DNA from: Chloroflexota bacterium
GTDB lineage: Bacteria > Chloroflexota > Anaerolineae > Promineifilales > Promineifilaceae
Length of the DNA: 35,402 bases
Direction of reading: 5' to 3'
NCBI GenBank assembly: GCA_024277135.1
Contig: JAJRVV010000082.1
Span: 1 to 35,402, forward strand
Translations under genes and position numbers: made by a program
The notes under the pieces: model-generated
The model's input: the letters and a program-made list of their open reading frames with translations, nothing else
The model's database searches: none
Told to the model about the DNA's origin: nothing
Part shown: in pieces, positions 22,174 through 30,169 of the stretch
Numbering within the stretch: position 1 is the first letter of the stretch
Layout: the number at the start of each line of letters is the position of its first letter

Positions 22174-24305
22174 TCGGAAAACGGCCGTCTTCACCAGAGC
22201 AGTTATGGCGCAGAATCGGACTGATTCTGCTGATCGCCGGATTTGCAGCCGCCTGCCGCCCGGCGGCAATAGAAGAAACGCCCACGCCGCCGCCCACGCC
22301 CAATACGCCTGAGCCGACGGTCGTCATCCCAAACGCCGTTCCCACTCCCACCCGCGCCCCCGAACAAACCAACACGCCGCCGCCCCGCCCCACCCCGGCC
22401 CCCACCAGCATCATCCCCGCCAATTGGCAGGATGTCGGCGGCGCATCAACCGGGGTCTCCCTCTCCATTCCGCCCGAATGGTTGGATGTTTCCACCCGCT
22501 TGGCAACGGCCGACGCCGCCAATCCGCTGGGGTTGGTTTTGTTGCTGCTCACCGATTCCGAACGCAGCGGCAGCGGCTTGCTGGCCGGAAAATCGTTGAC
22601 GGATGGCGCGTTCGTGATGGGGCTGCGCGTCACCCAGAGCTTTGCGTCAGACGACCCGGCCGTCGCGTTGCAGCAGTTGGTAGATTCACTGGCCGCCAAC
22701 AACCGGCTGCGCTCCTCTTTGACGGCCGTCCCCGATTTGAACGCGGCCGTGGTGGACATGAGCGGCGATCCGGCCCATTTCCTGGCAAACGGCGACGATT
22801 GGATAACCCGGCTCTTGCTCATTCTGCAGCCGCCAAACGGTAGCAGCTTGCCTGGCGGCTCACTCTTATTTCTCTTTTCCGCCCCGGCCGGTCAATGGGC
22901 TAACTTTGCCCCTCTTTTCGACCAGATGATGGCCGGCGTCGCGCCCCAGCAGAGCGGCACGGCCGTCGCCATCAGCGGCGGCGCGGCCCAGGTCAGCGGC
23001 GAATTATCAGCCGACGCCATGGTGGGGGGAAATTTGGCCGAAAACGGCCGCGAAGTGTGGTTATTCACCGCCGCTGCCAATCAATTCGTCACGCTGAATA
23101 TCAGCCCAAATGCGCCCACGCTGGATTTAACGCTGACGATTATCGGGCCGGACGGCCGGGCGCTGGCGCAAGTGGACAATGGGTTTGCCGGCGTAGACGA
23201 ACGACTGGTTGATTTTCCGCTGGCGCAGGGCGGCCGTTACCTGATCGAAGTCGCGGAGTATTTCGGGCAAGCCGGCCGGTATGACCTCACTTTGCAAATC
23301 AGCGACGAACCGACGCTGGCCGAAACGGGCCAGATTCAATTTGGACAAAGTTTGTGGGGCCAACTGCCGCCCAACACCCGCCATTATTGGACATTTGCAG
23401 GCGCGGCCGGTCAGCCTATCAGCATCGTCCTGGAACCGGCTCAAGAGCGGATGGACGTGATCCTCGACCTGTATAGCCCCGATGGCGAACGCATCGTGGC
23501 CCTGGACGAGGGCTTCAGCGGCGACGCCGAGGTCATTTCTGGCTTTGCCCTGCCCATCTCTGGCGTGTACACCATCCGCGTCTGGGTGTTTGACCACAAT
23601 GGCGGCCCCTACACCTTGTCGCTGGACGAAGGGGAGGAAGTGACGCTCAATTTCTACGATGCCGGCGATCTGGCTTATGGGGAAACCCGCCAGGAGACGT
23701 TGCAGCCGGGAGAAGTACACGCCTGGTTTTTTGACGGCCGTCGTCTCGACCAGATCACCCTCTCCGTCACCCCATTGGACGCCAGCCTGGATTTGGACGT
23801 GTGGCTGCTCGATCCCGCCATCATCCGCATCGCCGCCGCCGACAACTTCACCGCTGGTGAAACTGAGGTATTGACCGCCGATCTGACCCAAGATGGACAG
23901 TTTGTGGCGCTGGTGCGTGAGTTTGAGGGGGTTGCCGGCGATTACCAGATTGAATTAACGGCCGTGCCTGCCGCCGCCCCTATCGAAGCGGGCCGCCTGC
24001 GGTATGGGGACGAAATGAGCGGGAGTTTGCCAGAAGGAAAGACGGCCGTGTGGCGCTTCTTCGGCAACGTAGATGATGTCATAGATATCTTCCTCACCCC
24101 GGACGGAGAGGCTGATTTGATCTTCTGGCTCATCAATCCGCAAGGCATCCGCGTCCTGGAGTGGGATCAATCCCAGGCTGGAGAAGCGGAAACCATCGGC
24201 GGCGTCACCCTCACCGCCGATGGGTTTTGGGGCATTGTGGTCAAAGAGTTTTACGGCGCGGCCAGCGATTACGCCTTGCTTGCCAGACGCACGCCCCGTC
24301 AATGA
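22149..24305 (+). CDS. Lipoprotein with four PPC-like domains
   Basis: The 718-residue product has a long basic lead, a hydrophobic core (LILLIAGFAA) and a lipobox Cys at 36, so it is probably an anchored lipoprotein. A Pro/Thr-rich stalk (about 40-90) and a unique domain (about 95-270) follow. Four beta domains of ~100 residues come next (about 280-380, 395-495, 505-605 and 615-715). Each has the pre-peptidase C-terminal pattern: L-x-x-G-x-x-x-x-W-x-F, then L-D-(L/V)-x-L-x-(I/L)-x-x-P-(D/N)-G, then Y-x-(I/V)-x-V-x-(E/F). PPC domains usually bind substrates or pack beside secreted peptidases; no peptidase domain is present. The TTG 22149 start lies inside the LCP gene, suggesting coupling. 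The 3' end overlaps the convergent gene by 7 bp. Confidence 0.82.
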   Translation: MAGSGSRIIGKRPSSPEQLWRRIGLILLIAGFAAACRPAAIEETPTPPPTPNTPEPTVVIPNAVPTPTRAPEQTNTPPPRPTPAPTSIIPANWQDVGGASTGVSLSIPPEWLDVSTRLATADAANPLGLVLLLLTDSERSGSGLLAGKSLTDGAFVMGLRVTQSFASDDPAVALQQLVDSLAANNRLRSSLTAVPDLNAAVVDMSGDPAHFLANGDDWITRLLLILQPPNGSSLPGGSLLFLFSAPAGQWANFAPLFDQMMAGVAPQQSGTAVAISGGAAQVSGELSADAMVGGNLAENGREVWLFTAAANQFVTLNISPNAPTLDLTLTIIGPDGRALAQVDNGFAGVDERLVDFPLAQGGRYLIEVAEYFGQAGRYDLTLQISDEPTLAETGQIQFGQSLWGQLPPNTRHYWTFAGAAGQPISIVLEPAQERMDVILDLYSPDGERIVALDEGFSGDAEVISGFALPISGVYTIRVWVFDHNGGPYTLSLDEGEEVTLNFYDAGDLAYGETRQETLQPGEVHAWFFDGRRLDQITLSVTPLDASLDLDVWLLDPAIIRIAAADNFTAGETEVLTADLTQDGQFVALVREFEGVAGDYQIELTAVPAAAPIEAGRLRYGDEMSGSLPEGKTAVWRFFGNVDDVIDIFLTPDGEADLIFWLINPQGIRVLEWDQSQAGEAETIGGVTLTADGFWGIVVKEFYGAASDYALLARRTPRQ

Positions 24306-25114
24306 TTCTGAACAAAATCAAACCGGATTAAGTTTTCGGCGCAACTGTCCCGGCTCTGAAATGTGTAAACCTGGGAAACGGGCGTGCCATTGGTACTTTC
24401 CAACTGCACGTTGTAGGTATACACGATCGGCGACACTGCCAGGAACTGTTCCCAACCAGAGGGGCTATAAGCCGGTGCGCCACCGACCGGCACCCGCTGG
24501 TCAATTTGATCCGTCCACACATGCACCTTGTAACTGCCGGGAATAACCGGCCGTCGGTCCAGGTCGAGCACTTCGCCGGCCACGCCCATCCAGTTGCACC
24601 CGGCGCTGTTGGCGTAGTTTTGCAGATAGAAAGGGCTGGTGTCCGACTTGGTGAAGGGGAAGGCGGATAATGTTGGACTGGGGGTGGGGGTTGGTCCAAT
24701 CGGTGTTTCCGTGGGCGTGGCGGTAGGCGTATTGGTCGGCGTCGGCGTTGGCGTCTTGGTGGGGAAAACCAAGGTGGCGGATGGGGTCAGTGTGGGGGCG
24801 CGGGTATCGGTGGGAGCAAAGGTGACGGTGGGCGGCACCACCTGGGGCGTGAAGGTAGGTCCCAGAGCCGGCGTCGGGGTATGGGTCGGCGATGGGATTT
24901 CGGCGATGATGACCGGCGTCGGCAGTGCTGGGACCTCTGTTTCTGCATCGCCGAAGAGATTAGTCAACCCGGCGCTATCGAGCAGTTCCGGGGCAAACAA
25001 AACGGCCGCAAACCCCAAAATCACGATAAACGCCAGGGTAAAAAACATGGCTGTCAACACATTCGATAAAAATGAACCGCAGCCGCGACGCTGATTTCTA
25101 CTGTTTCCACTCAT
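24299..25114 (-). CDS. Membrane-anchored Thr/Pro-stalk protein with conserved C-terminal domain
   Basis: The ~271-residue protein has a short basic start, one membrane helix (about residues 17-42) and a 90-residue stalk rich in Thr-Pro. The external C-terminal domain is about 115 residues long. That domain has recognisable marks: C-N-W-M-G-V-A-G-E-V-L-D, a D-x-x-x-R-P-V-I-P-G turn, S-G-W-E-Q-F-L, V-Q-L and a final C-A-E-N-L-I-R-F-D-F-V-Q. I have the impression that this layout recurs in Chloroflexota surface proteins, but I know no assigned function. The two Cys could form a disulfide. ATG 25114 is preferred over GTG 25126 because GGTGGG lies just before it. Confidence 0.75.
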   Translation of the reverse strand: MSGNSRNQRRGCGSFLSNVLTAMFFTLAFIVILGFAAVLFAPELLDSAGLTNLFGDAETEVPALPTPVIIAEIPSPTHTPTPALGPTFTPQVVPPTVTFAPTDTRAPTLTPSATLVFPTKTPTPTPTNTPTATPTETPIGPTPTPSPTLSAFPFTKSDTSPFYLQNYANSAGCNWMGVAGEVLDLDRRPVIPGSYKVHVWTDQIDQRVPVGGAPAYSPSGWEQFLAVSPIVYTYNVQLESTNGTPVSQVYTFQSRDSCAENLIRFDFVQNH

Positions 25115-25137
25115 TTTATCACCCACCGGTTCTAAAG

Positions 25138-25151
25138 CGTAAAACGAAAAA
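25138..25151. repeat. CGTAAAACGAAAAA repeat, copy 1
   Basis: This copy has a direct partner at 26269-26282; the two flank the PpiC gene and its leader. The rest of the 25115-25219 gap is AT-rich with a partly inverted GTTTTTCGCTTTATGC copy. Confidence 0.5.
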
Positions 25152-25219
25152 CGAAATAGCGGTCGGGAAAGTCAGCCAGGTGATTGTTTTTCGCTTTATG
25201 CACAAACGGAGACCCCCGA

Positions 25220-26212
25220 TTAAGATTCTGTATTCACGAAACGAATGATATTGGCTTGTTCTTCTTGCGTTTGCAGCCACTCTTGAAATGTTTTATTTAA
25301 TAAAAGGTAGCGCATTCCTGGCGACAACGGCCGTTCCGCTTCTCGTTCTAATAGTTGCGCCAGGTAATAAGTCATCTGGCCGGTGGCGGCATCCGGCACG
25401 GCCACGACCTGGCTAATTTCATTCTCCTGCAGGGCAAAAGCGGCCGTGGCGATTTCAGGAACCAGCAAGCCCCATTCCGGGAAAAAGTCGAGGTCGCCGC
25501 CATTGACGGCCGTTCTCCGATCCAGCGAATACTGCTCCGCCAACGCCGCAAAATCAGCCCCATCTAGCAGTTGCCGCCGCAGCGAAGCCGCCAATTCGGC
25601 GTCATCTACCTGGATGTAACGGGCGTGAACCTGCTCTACGGCAAAGGGGACGTCGGCCACCACCGCGTCCCGCACCTGCGCGATCAACATCTCTTCGGCT
25701 AACGTCTGGCGGAACTCGTCCAGCGTGTATTGGTTGGCGTCCAGCCACGCTTCGAAGTTGCCGCCCTCATTCGAGGCGATTTGATACCGGGCTAACTCCG
25801 TCTCCACCTGCTCTGGCGTGACGCGAATGCCCAGGGCGTCGGCGGCCTGGGTGATTAGCGTCCGTTCGATCAAGGCGGTTAACACAGTTTGGGGATTATC
25901 AGAAGCGTCAGGCGGCGTCCCCAAAGCGGTTTGCGCCTGCTGGCGGCGGGCCAACTCTCTCTCGAAGTCGGCCAGGGAGATGGGCTGTTCGTTGACCAGC
26001 GCCGCCAATGGTTCGGAGGGCGTGGGCGAGGGCGGAATGGGGGTGGCTGTGGGCGGCGTTTGGGCAGGGACGGCCGTCGCCACCGGCGGGGATGGCGTGG
26101 GGTCGTTGGGTACGGCCGTAAGGCGCCCATTACCGGCCGACTCATCGCCGCAAGCCGCCAGGAGTAACAACAAAACCAAACTCCACAACACCCACACAGA
26201 CTGATTTTTCAT
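25220..26212 (-). CDS. PpiC-type peptidyl-prolyl isomerase lipoprotein (SurA/PrsA-like)
   Basis: The 330-residue protein begins MKNQSVWVLW and has a lipobox LLAAC with Cys21, then a Pro/Thr linker. A SurA-N-like helical region (about 70-185: V-N-E-Q-P-I-S-L-A-D-F-E ... L-I-E-R-T-L-I) is followed by a parvulin domain (about 190-300) with V-H-A-R-Y-I-Q-V, A-D-F-A-A-L-A-E-Q-Y-S, N-G-G-D-L-D-F-F and V-P-E-I-A-T-A-A-F-A-L. It should assist folding of exported proteins at the membrane surface. Upstream in-frame codons exist back to 26401 but run through a hairpin array and lack a signal peptide, so I chose ATG 26212. A promoter is not evident. Confidence 0.88.
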   Translation of the reverse strand: MKNQSVWVLWSLVLLLLLAACGDESAGNGRLTAVPNDPTPSPPVATAVPAQTPPTATPIPPSPTPSEPLAALVNEQPISLADFERELARRQQAQTALGTPPDASDNPQTVLTALIERTLITQAADALGIRVTPEQVETELARYQIASNEGGNFEAWLDANQYTLDEFRQTLAEEMLIAQVRDAVVADVPFAVEQVHARYIQVDDAELAASLRRQLLDGADFAALAEQYSLDRRTAVNGGDLDFFPEWGLLVPEIATAAFALQENEISQVVAVPDAATGQMTYYLAQLLEREAERPLSPGMRYLLLNKTFQEWLQTQEEQANIIRFVNTES

Positions 26213-26268
26213 CAATTCTCGACCTTGCTTCAACATTATGTCGTGCAAATCATACGGCACATTATAAC

Positions 26269-26282
26269 CGTAAAACGAAAAA
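26269..26282. repeat. CGTAAAACGAAAAA repeat, copy 2
   Basis: Same 14-bp sequence and orientation as 25138-25151. Confidence 0.5.
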
Positions 26283-26290
26283 TGAGAAAC

Positions 26291-26389
26291 GCGAATGAAT
26301 TCGCGGCAACAACTGCAAAACCGGCCTTCGCCGGTTAGCGCCCAGTCGGCGAAGGCCGACTTCGTAACCGTAGCCGCAGATTTATCTGC
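26291..26389. repeat. Array of four small hairpins upstream of the PpiC gene
   Basis: Four consecutive inverted repeats: 26291-26304 (GCGAAT/ATTCGC), 26319-26336 (AACCGGC/GCCGGTT), 26345-26360 (GTCGGC/GCCGAC) and 26376-26389 (GCAGA/TCTGC). They fill the gap between the PpiC gene and the upstream small membrane-protein gene and resemble a REP-type intergenic repeat. Confidence 0.6.
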
Positions 26390-26397
26390 CGTGTTGT

Positions 26398-26592
26398 TCA
26401 ATTCAACACGTTCAACAAAAATATTGCGCCCACGATGAACAGAACAGCCAGACAGCCGATACGAAAGAGCGCGGCCGTCAGCTTCAGCGCCATCCGCGCC
26501 AGAAACAGCCCTACCAGCAAAACCGCCGCCAAAATCACCATCTGCGTCAATTCGCCTGTCGTCAATCCGAAATTCGCTAATGAATCAGCCAT
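26398..26592 (-). CDS. Small membrane protein (64 aa)
   Basis: The product begins MADSLANFGLTTGELTQMV and then has two hydrophobic stretches (about 18-36 and 40-62) joined by a short basic turn (A-R-M-A-L-K-L). It is probably a two-helix hairpin in the membrane. AGGAGG lies 8 nt before ATG 26592 and only 2 nt before the alternative ATG 26598, so 26592 is chosen. No domain is recognised and the neighbours give no clear role. Confidence 0.7.
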   Translation of the reverse strand: MADSLANFGLTTGELTQMVILAAVLLVGLFLARMALKLTAALFRIGCLAVLFIVGAIFLLNVLN

Positions 26593-26616
26593 TTTCATAA
26601 CCTCCTGGCATTTGAC

Positions 26617-26708
26617 GGTATTCAGTTGGCAGTATTCAGTATCCAGTATTCAGTATTCAGTTGGCATTGTTACTGATTACTGAACACTGATTACTGCTTA
26701 CTGACCAC
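26617..26708. repeat. CAGTATTCAGT-type inverted repeat, copy 1
   Basis: Runs of CAGTATTCAGT on the left and ACTGATTACTGAACACTG on the right can fold back on each other. The right part supplies the last nine codons of the hutI gene. A second copy is at 30065-30155. Confidence 0.7.
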
Positions 26709-27953
26709 TGAACCCTGTTTGATGACCATTTTCACCAGATTTGTACCATAACGATAGCCTAACTGCCGGTAATCAGCTACGTCCAGAATGAGGATGTCCG
26801 CCTGTTTGCCTGGTTCCAAGCTGCCGATTTCATCCCCCCGGCCGATGGCGTGAGCGCTGTTGAGGGTGGCTGCCGCCAATGCCTGCGCCTGCGTCAGTCC
26901 CATGTAACGGCAGGCCAGCGCCATCACCATTTGCATGGATTCGCACCAGGTGGTGCCGGGGTTGAGGTCAGTTGCCAACGCCAATGCCCCGCCCGCCGCC
27001 AGAATGGCTTTGGCCGGGGTGTATTCGCTGTGTCCCAGGCCAAAAGGCGTACCCGGCAGGCCAACGGCGACGGTGTTCCCCTGCCCCAGGGCAGCGATGT
27101 CGGCGTCTGGCGTTTTCACCAGATGGTCGGCGGAAACCGCGCCCAGTTCGACGGCCAGTTTGGTTCCGCCCAGCCCTTCAAATTCGTCGGCGTGGACTTT
27201 GAGCCGGCAGCCCAGTTCGGCGGCGCGGGTGAAAATGCGCCGGGTTTGGGCCACGTCGAAGACGCCCGCTTCGCAAAATACGTCGCAAAAGAGGGTGGTT
27301 TGGCGGCGGCGCATCCAGTCGGCCCCGGCAGGCAGGAGTTCGGTGATGATGTGTTGCACGTAATCGTCGGTACGGCCGCTCCACTCTTCCGGCACAGCGT
27401 GAGCGGGCAAAAAGGTGGCGGCCAGTTCGATGGGTTGGCGTTGGTTTAGCTGCCAAATGGCGTCTAGCTGTTTTAACTCGGCCGCTTTTTCCAGACCGTA
27501 CCCCGTCTTGGCCTCGGCGCTGGTGGTGCCATGCGCCAGCATCCGCGCCAGGCGGGGCAGGTTTTGGACCACTAGCTGCTCCAGGCTGGCCGCCCGCGTC
27601 TGGTACACGGTGGACATGATGCCGCCGCCCGCCGCCATGATCTCCATGTACGTTGCGCCGCCCAGCCGCATCTCGAATTCGTGGGCGCGGTCGCCGGCCC
27701 AGGGCAGGTGGGTGTGCGGGTCCACAAAGCCGGGGGTGAGGCAGCGGCCGTGCGCATCAATGGTGGTTTCGGCGGTGTATCTGGCTCTCAGGTCAGCCGA
27801 GGGGCCGGTTTCCAGGATACGGCCGTCCGCCACCGCCACCGCCCCATTTTCGATGATGCCCAAATCCCCCAACCGTCCCCCCCGCTGCGGCCCATCATGG
27901 CCGGGAACCACGCAAACCTGACTGGCTGAATGAATTAACAAATCAATTTTCAT
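26691..27953 (-). CDS. hutI: Imidazolonepropionase
   Basis: The enzyme (420 residues, close to the family's ~410) hydrolyses 4-imidazolone-5-propionate to formiminoglutamate, the third step of histidine degradation in the cytoplasm. It has the amidohydrolase metal site D-P-H-T-H-L-P-W-A-G-D-R, T-Y-x-E-I-x-A-A-G-G-G-I, E-A-K-T-G-Y-G-L, V-H-A-D-E-F and A-T-D-L-N-P-G-T, all typical of HutI. ATG 27953 overlaps the MFS stop (ATGA) and is preferred over GTG 27962. The last residues, QGSVVSKQ, come from the CAGT repeat. No hutH, hutU or hutG is in the window, so the rest of the pathway must be elsewhere or absent. Confidence 0.95.
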   Translation of the reverse strand: MKIDLLIHSASQVCVVPGHDGPQRGGRLGDLGIIENGAVAVADGRILETGPSADLRARYTAETTIDAHGRCLTPGFVDPHTHLPWAGDRAHEFEMRLGGATYMEIMAAGGGIMSTVYQTRAASLEQLVVQNLPRLARMLAHGTTSAEAKTGYGLEKAAELKQLDAIWQLNQRQPIELAATFLPAHAVPEEWSGRTDDYVQHIITELLPAGADWMRRRQTTLFCDVFCEAGVFDVAQTRRIFTRAAELGCRLKVHADEFEGLGGTKLAVELGAVSADHLVKTPDADIAALGQGNTVAVGLPGTPFGLGHSEYTPAKAILAAGGALALATDLNPGTTWCESMQMVMALACRYMGLTQAQALAAATLNSAHAIGRGDEIGSLEPGKQADILILDVADYRQLGYRYGTNLVKMVIKQGSVVSKQ

Positions 27954-29173
27954 TGCTTCCACTCATTTTTCTCTCCTGTTTTCTCTATGTTCTCTGTGTC
28001 CTCTGTGGCTTCAGCTTCCTTTACCCAATACGCCAAAATCAACACCGAAATCAACATCAGCACGGCCGCCGTCACCCCATTGCCTAAAAACCCGGCGCGG
28101 AGGGACACTTCCGGCCCGATGAACGAACCCAGCGCCCGCCCCAGGGCAAAGGCGGCCACGTTGACCGACATGACCACGCTGCGGGCGCTGGGAACCAGCT
28201 CCGTCAGCAACGGAACGCCGCCGACGACCGTCACCTCGAAGGTGAAGAAGAGGAGGAATAATGTGACCAATGCCCCGGTGAGGGAGGCGGCCGTCATCGA
28301 GATCGCCACATAGAACAGCGCGTTCATCAACCCGGTGGTGATGATCACCCGCCGCTTACCGAAGCGATCCACCGACCATCCGGCAAACAGTTCGCCTGTG
28401 ATTTCTGCCATGCCGATCACCCCGGACGCCAGCCCCAAGCTGGTCAACGTCAGGTCATAGCTTTGCTCCATCCAATCGCCGAAGATGATGAACAAATTTT
28501 CATTAGCGGCCATTGACAGGGAAGTATAAGCCGCCATGGCCCAAATCACCCGGTTTTGGCGGATGATCCGCCACATTTGCCGAAAACCGGAGACGCGGCC
28601 GGTATGACGCGGGCTGGGGGGCAGGACGCGGCGCAGGCCAACAGCGGCCAGCACGGCCAACGCCGCCAGCCCGACGAAGGGGGATGACCAGCCCCAACGG
28701 GCGATGGCAAAGCCGACCGCCGGGCCGCCCAGCAACAATCCCGCCGACCAGGATATTTCGGTGATGGCAATCGCTTTGCCGCGCGCGGCGTAGGGGACGG
28801 CGTCGCCCACATAAGCCTGCATCGCCGGGTCGTAAATCACTTTGGCGATGGAGATGGCGATGAGGGCAATGCCCAGCGGCCAGTAGGCGGGCCAGAGGAA
28901 GATGAAGAGACAGCCGCCGCCTAACAGCAGTAAGGCGCCGACCATGACGACGCGACGGCCGTACCGCTCTGACATGGGGCCGAACAAGGGGCTGAGAAAA
29001 CCGGAAAAGTTGCGCAGGGTGATGAGCTGGTAGACGGCCGTCAATTCTACTCCCAGTCCCCGCGCCAACGCTGGCGCAAAGGGATACACCATGCGCAAAC
29101 CCGTGTTCATCAACAAGCGGGCCAGCGAAATCGCCGTCAACTGCATGGGGAGGGAACGCTGCTTTCCAGACAC
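27950..29173 (-). CDS. Major facilitator superfamily transporter
   Basis: The 407-residue protein has about 12 membrane helices. The conserved loop between helices 2 and 3 reads G-P-M-S-E-R-Y-G-R-R, and its counterpart in the second half reads G-W-S-V-D-R-F-G-K-R-R. It is coupled by ATGA overlap to hutI, so it could export or import a related metabolite, but MFS substrate cannot be read from sequence. The hydrophilic tail E-A-E-A-T-E-D-T-E-N-I-E-K-T-G-E is encoded by a CACAGAGGACACAGAG-type repeat and is probably not ancestral. The start is GTG 29173; ATG 29146 is an alternative. Neither has a good ribosome site. Confidence 0.88.
   Translation of the reverse strand: MSGKQRSLPMQLTAISLARLLMNTGLRMVYPFAPALARGLGVELTAVYQLITLRNFSGFLSPLFGPMSERYGRRVVMVGALLLLGGGCLFIFLWPAYWPLGIALIAISIAKVIYDPAMQAYVGDAVPYAARGKAIAITEISWSAGLLLGGPAVGFAIARWGWSSPFVGLAALAVLAAVGLRRVLPPSPRHTGRVSGFRQMWRIIRQNRVIWAMAAYTSLSMAANENLFIIFGDWMEQSYDLTLTSLGLASGVIGMAEITGELFAGWSVDRFGKRRVIITTGLMNALFYVAISMTAASLTGALVTLFLLFFTFEVTVVGGVPLLTELVPSARSVVMSVNVAAFALGRALGSFIGPEVSLRAGFLGNGVTAAVLMLISVLILAYWVKEAEATEDTENIEKTGEKNEWKQ
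27981..28009. repeat. CACAGAGGACACAGAG repeat in the MFS tail
   Basis: On the minus strand GCCACAGAGGACACAGAGAA forms the end of the MFS gene. A near-identical block is at 34372-34400 in an intergenic gap. Confidence 0.7.
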
Positions 29174-29201
29174 GGGCAGAGTGTAACCGACAGCGATACG
29201 G

Positions 29202-29269
29202 GCGACAAGCGCGGCGACAAGCGCGGCGACAAGCGCGGCGACAAGCGCGGCGACAAGCGGGCGACAAGC
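29202..29269. repeat. 12-bp tandem repeat in a divergent intergenic region
   Basis: Six copies of GCGACAAGC begin at 29202, 29214, 29226, 29238, 29250 and 29261. Five are spaced 12 bp apart with GCG between them; the last is 11 bp from its neighbour. The array lies between the MFS start (29173) and the -35 box of the plus-strand gene. Confidence 0.9.
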
Positions 29270-29274
29270 AGACC

Positions 29275-29303
29275 TTACTTTTTCCGCCCGCCGGTGTTAA
29301 AAT
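29275..29303 (+). promoter_or_regulatory. Promoter with -10 box 8 nt before ATG
   Basis: TTACTT (29275-29280), a 17-bp spacer and TAAAAT (29298-29303), with ATG at 29312. No ribosome site fits in the gap, so a leaderless or nearly leaderless transcript is likely. Confidence 0.5.
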
Positions 29304-29311
29304 CGAAACCT

Positions 29312-30061
29312 ATGAGCAAATCTAGATCATCTGTCTTTGCCAATTCGCCAACCGGGCGCATGGCCGTCGCCTTTTTAGTTCCTTTGTTGACGGCCGTCCT
29401 CCTCAGCGCCGTTTTCCTCAACCCCGACAACCCGCAGGCCACTGCCGCCGCCTTTTTTGCCGGGATGGGCATCGCCAGTTGGTTGATCGGCTGGCGTCGG
29501 TATGGGCTGCCAGGGCTGGGCTTGCGCGGGCGACGGCCGCTCTATGCCAGCATCGGTTTCGCCGCGTTAGGCTGGATCGTCTTCCTGTTGTTCCGCTTCA
29601 TCTTCGTCCGCGTCGTCGGCTTTGGCCCCGCCGATTCCACGCGCAGCTTCATCTTCCTGCTGTTGTTTGAGGCGTTTGCCGTCCAGTTGTGGGCGTATGG
29701 CCTGCTGTTCCGCGTCCTGGCCGACTGGCGCGGGCCGTTGGCGGCGGCGGTTGGCAGCGGCGTCATTTTTGGCGCCATCGCCTACCTGCTGTTTCAAGAA
29801 TCCTTTTTCGGCGACCTGACCAGTCTGCTCTACTTCATCCTGTGGGGCGTCTTTTACGGCGTCATCCGTCTGCGTACCGGCTCCATTTTGGGCAGCGTCG
29901 TCATTCAGGCGATGCACAGCTTTACCGCCTGGGTGGTCATGCCGCCGCAAACGCCGCCGGTCGTCAGCGAGGTGCAAACGTTGTATCTGGCGGCAGGCAT
30001 CGCCTATCTCATCTTCATCTGGCGACTCTGGCCCAAAGAAGAGGCGGATTATCGGGTATAA
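29312..30061 (+). CDS. CPBP-like polytopic membrane protein, degenerate motifs
   Basis: The ~249-residue protein has about seven hydrophobic helices. Its second half resembles the CPBP/Abi fold: F-E-A-F-A-V-Q-L-W-A-Y-G-L-L-F-R where EExxxR would lie, G-V-I-F-G-A-I-A-Y-L-L-F at motif 2 (no His), and L-G-S-V-V-I-Q-A-M-H-S-F at motif 3. Because motif residues are missing, peptidase activity is doubtful and the family call is tentative. ATG 29312 is chosen over GTG 29294 because GTG lies inside the promoter. A 12-bp tandem array sits upstream. No operon partner is evident; the next gene is separated by a CAGTATTCAGT repeat. Confidence 0.7.
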   Translation: MSKSRSSVFANSPTGRMAVAFLVPLLTAVLLSAVFLNPDNPQATAAAFFAGMGIASWLIGWRRYGLPGLGLRGRRPLYASIGFAALGWIVFLLFRFIFVRVVGFGPADSTRSFIFLLLFEAFAVQLWAYGLLFRVLADWRGPLAAAVGSGVIFGAIAYLLFQESFFGDLTSLLYFILWGVFYGVIRLRTGSILGSVVIQAMHSFTAWVVMPPQTPPVVSEVQTLYLAAGIAYLIFIWRLWPKEEADYRV

Positions 30062-30064
30062 CGC

Positions 30065-30155
30065 CAGTATTCAGTCATCCAGTATTCAGTTTTCAGTCAA
30101 GTTCGCCTCCAGCAAGCGCACACTGAAAACTGAAAACTGCCTGCTGAATACTGAC
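30065..30155. repeat. CAGTATTCAGT-type inverted repeat, copy 2
   Basis: CAGTATTCAGT units at the left and ACTGAAAACTGAAAACTG plus CTGAATACTGA at the right form a long imperfect hairpin filling the gap between two plus-strand genes. It may act as a terminator-like structure. Confidence 0.7.
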
Positions 30156-30169
30156 TTGGGAAGATTGAC

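Noticed and set aside
26213-26401. 63-residue N-terminal extension of the PpiC lipoprotein
   Set aside because: The extension is a translation of the four-hairpin array and hides the signal peptide and lipobox that start at ATG 26212.
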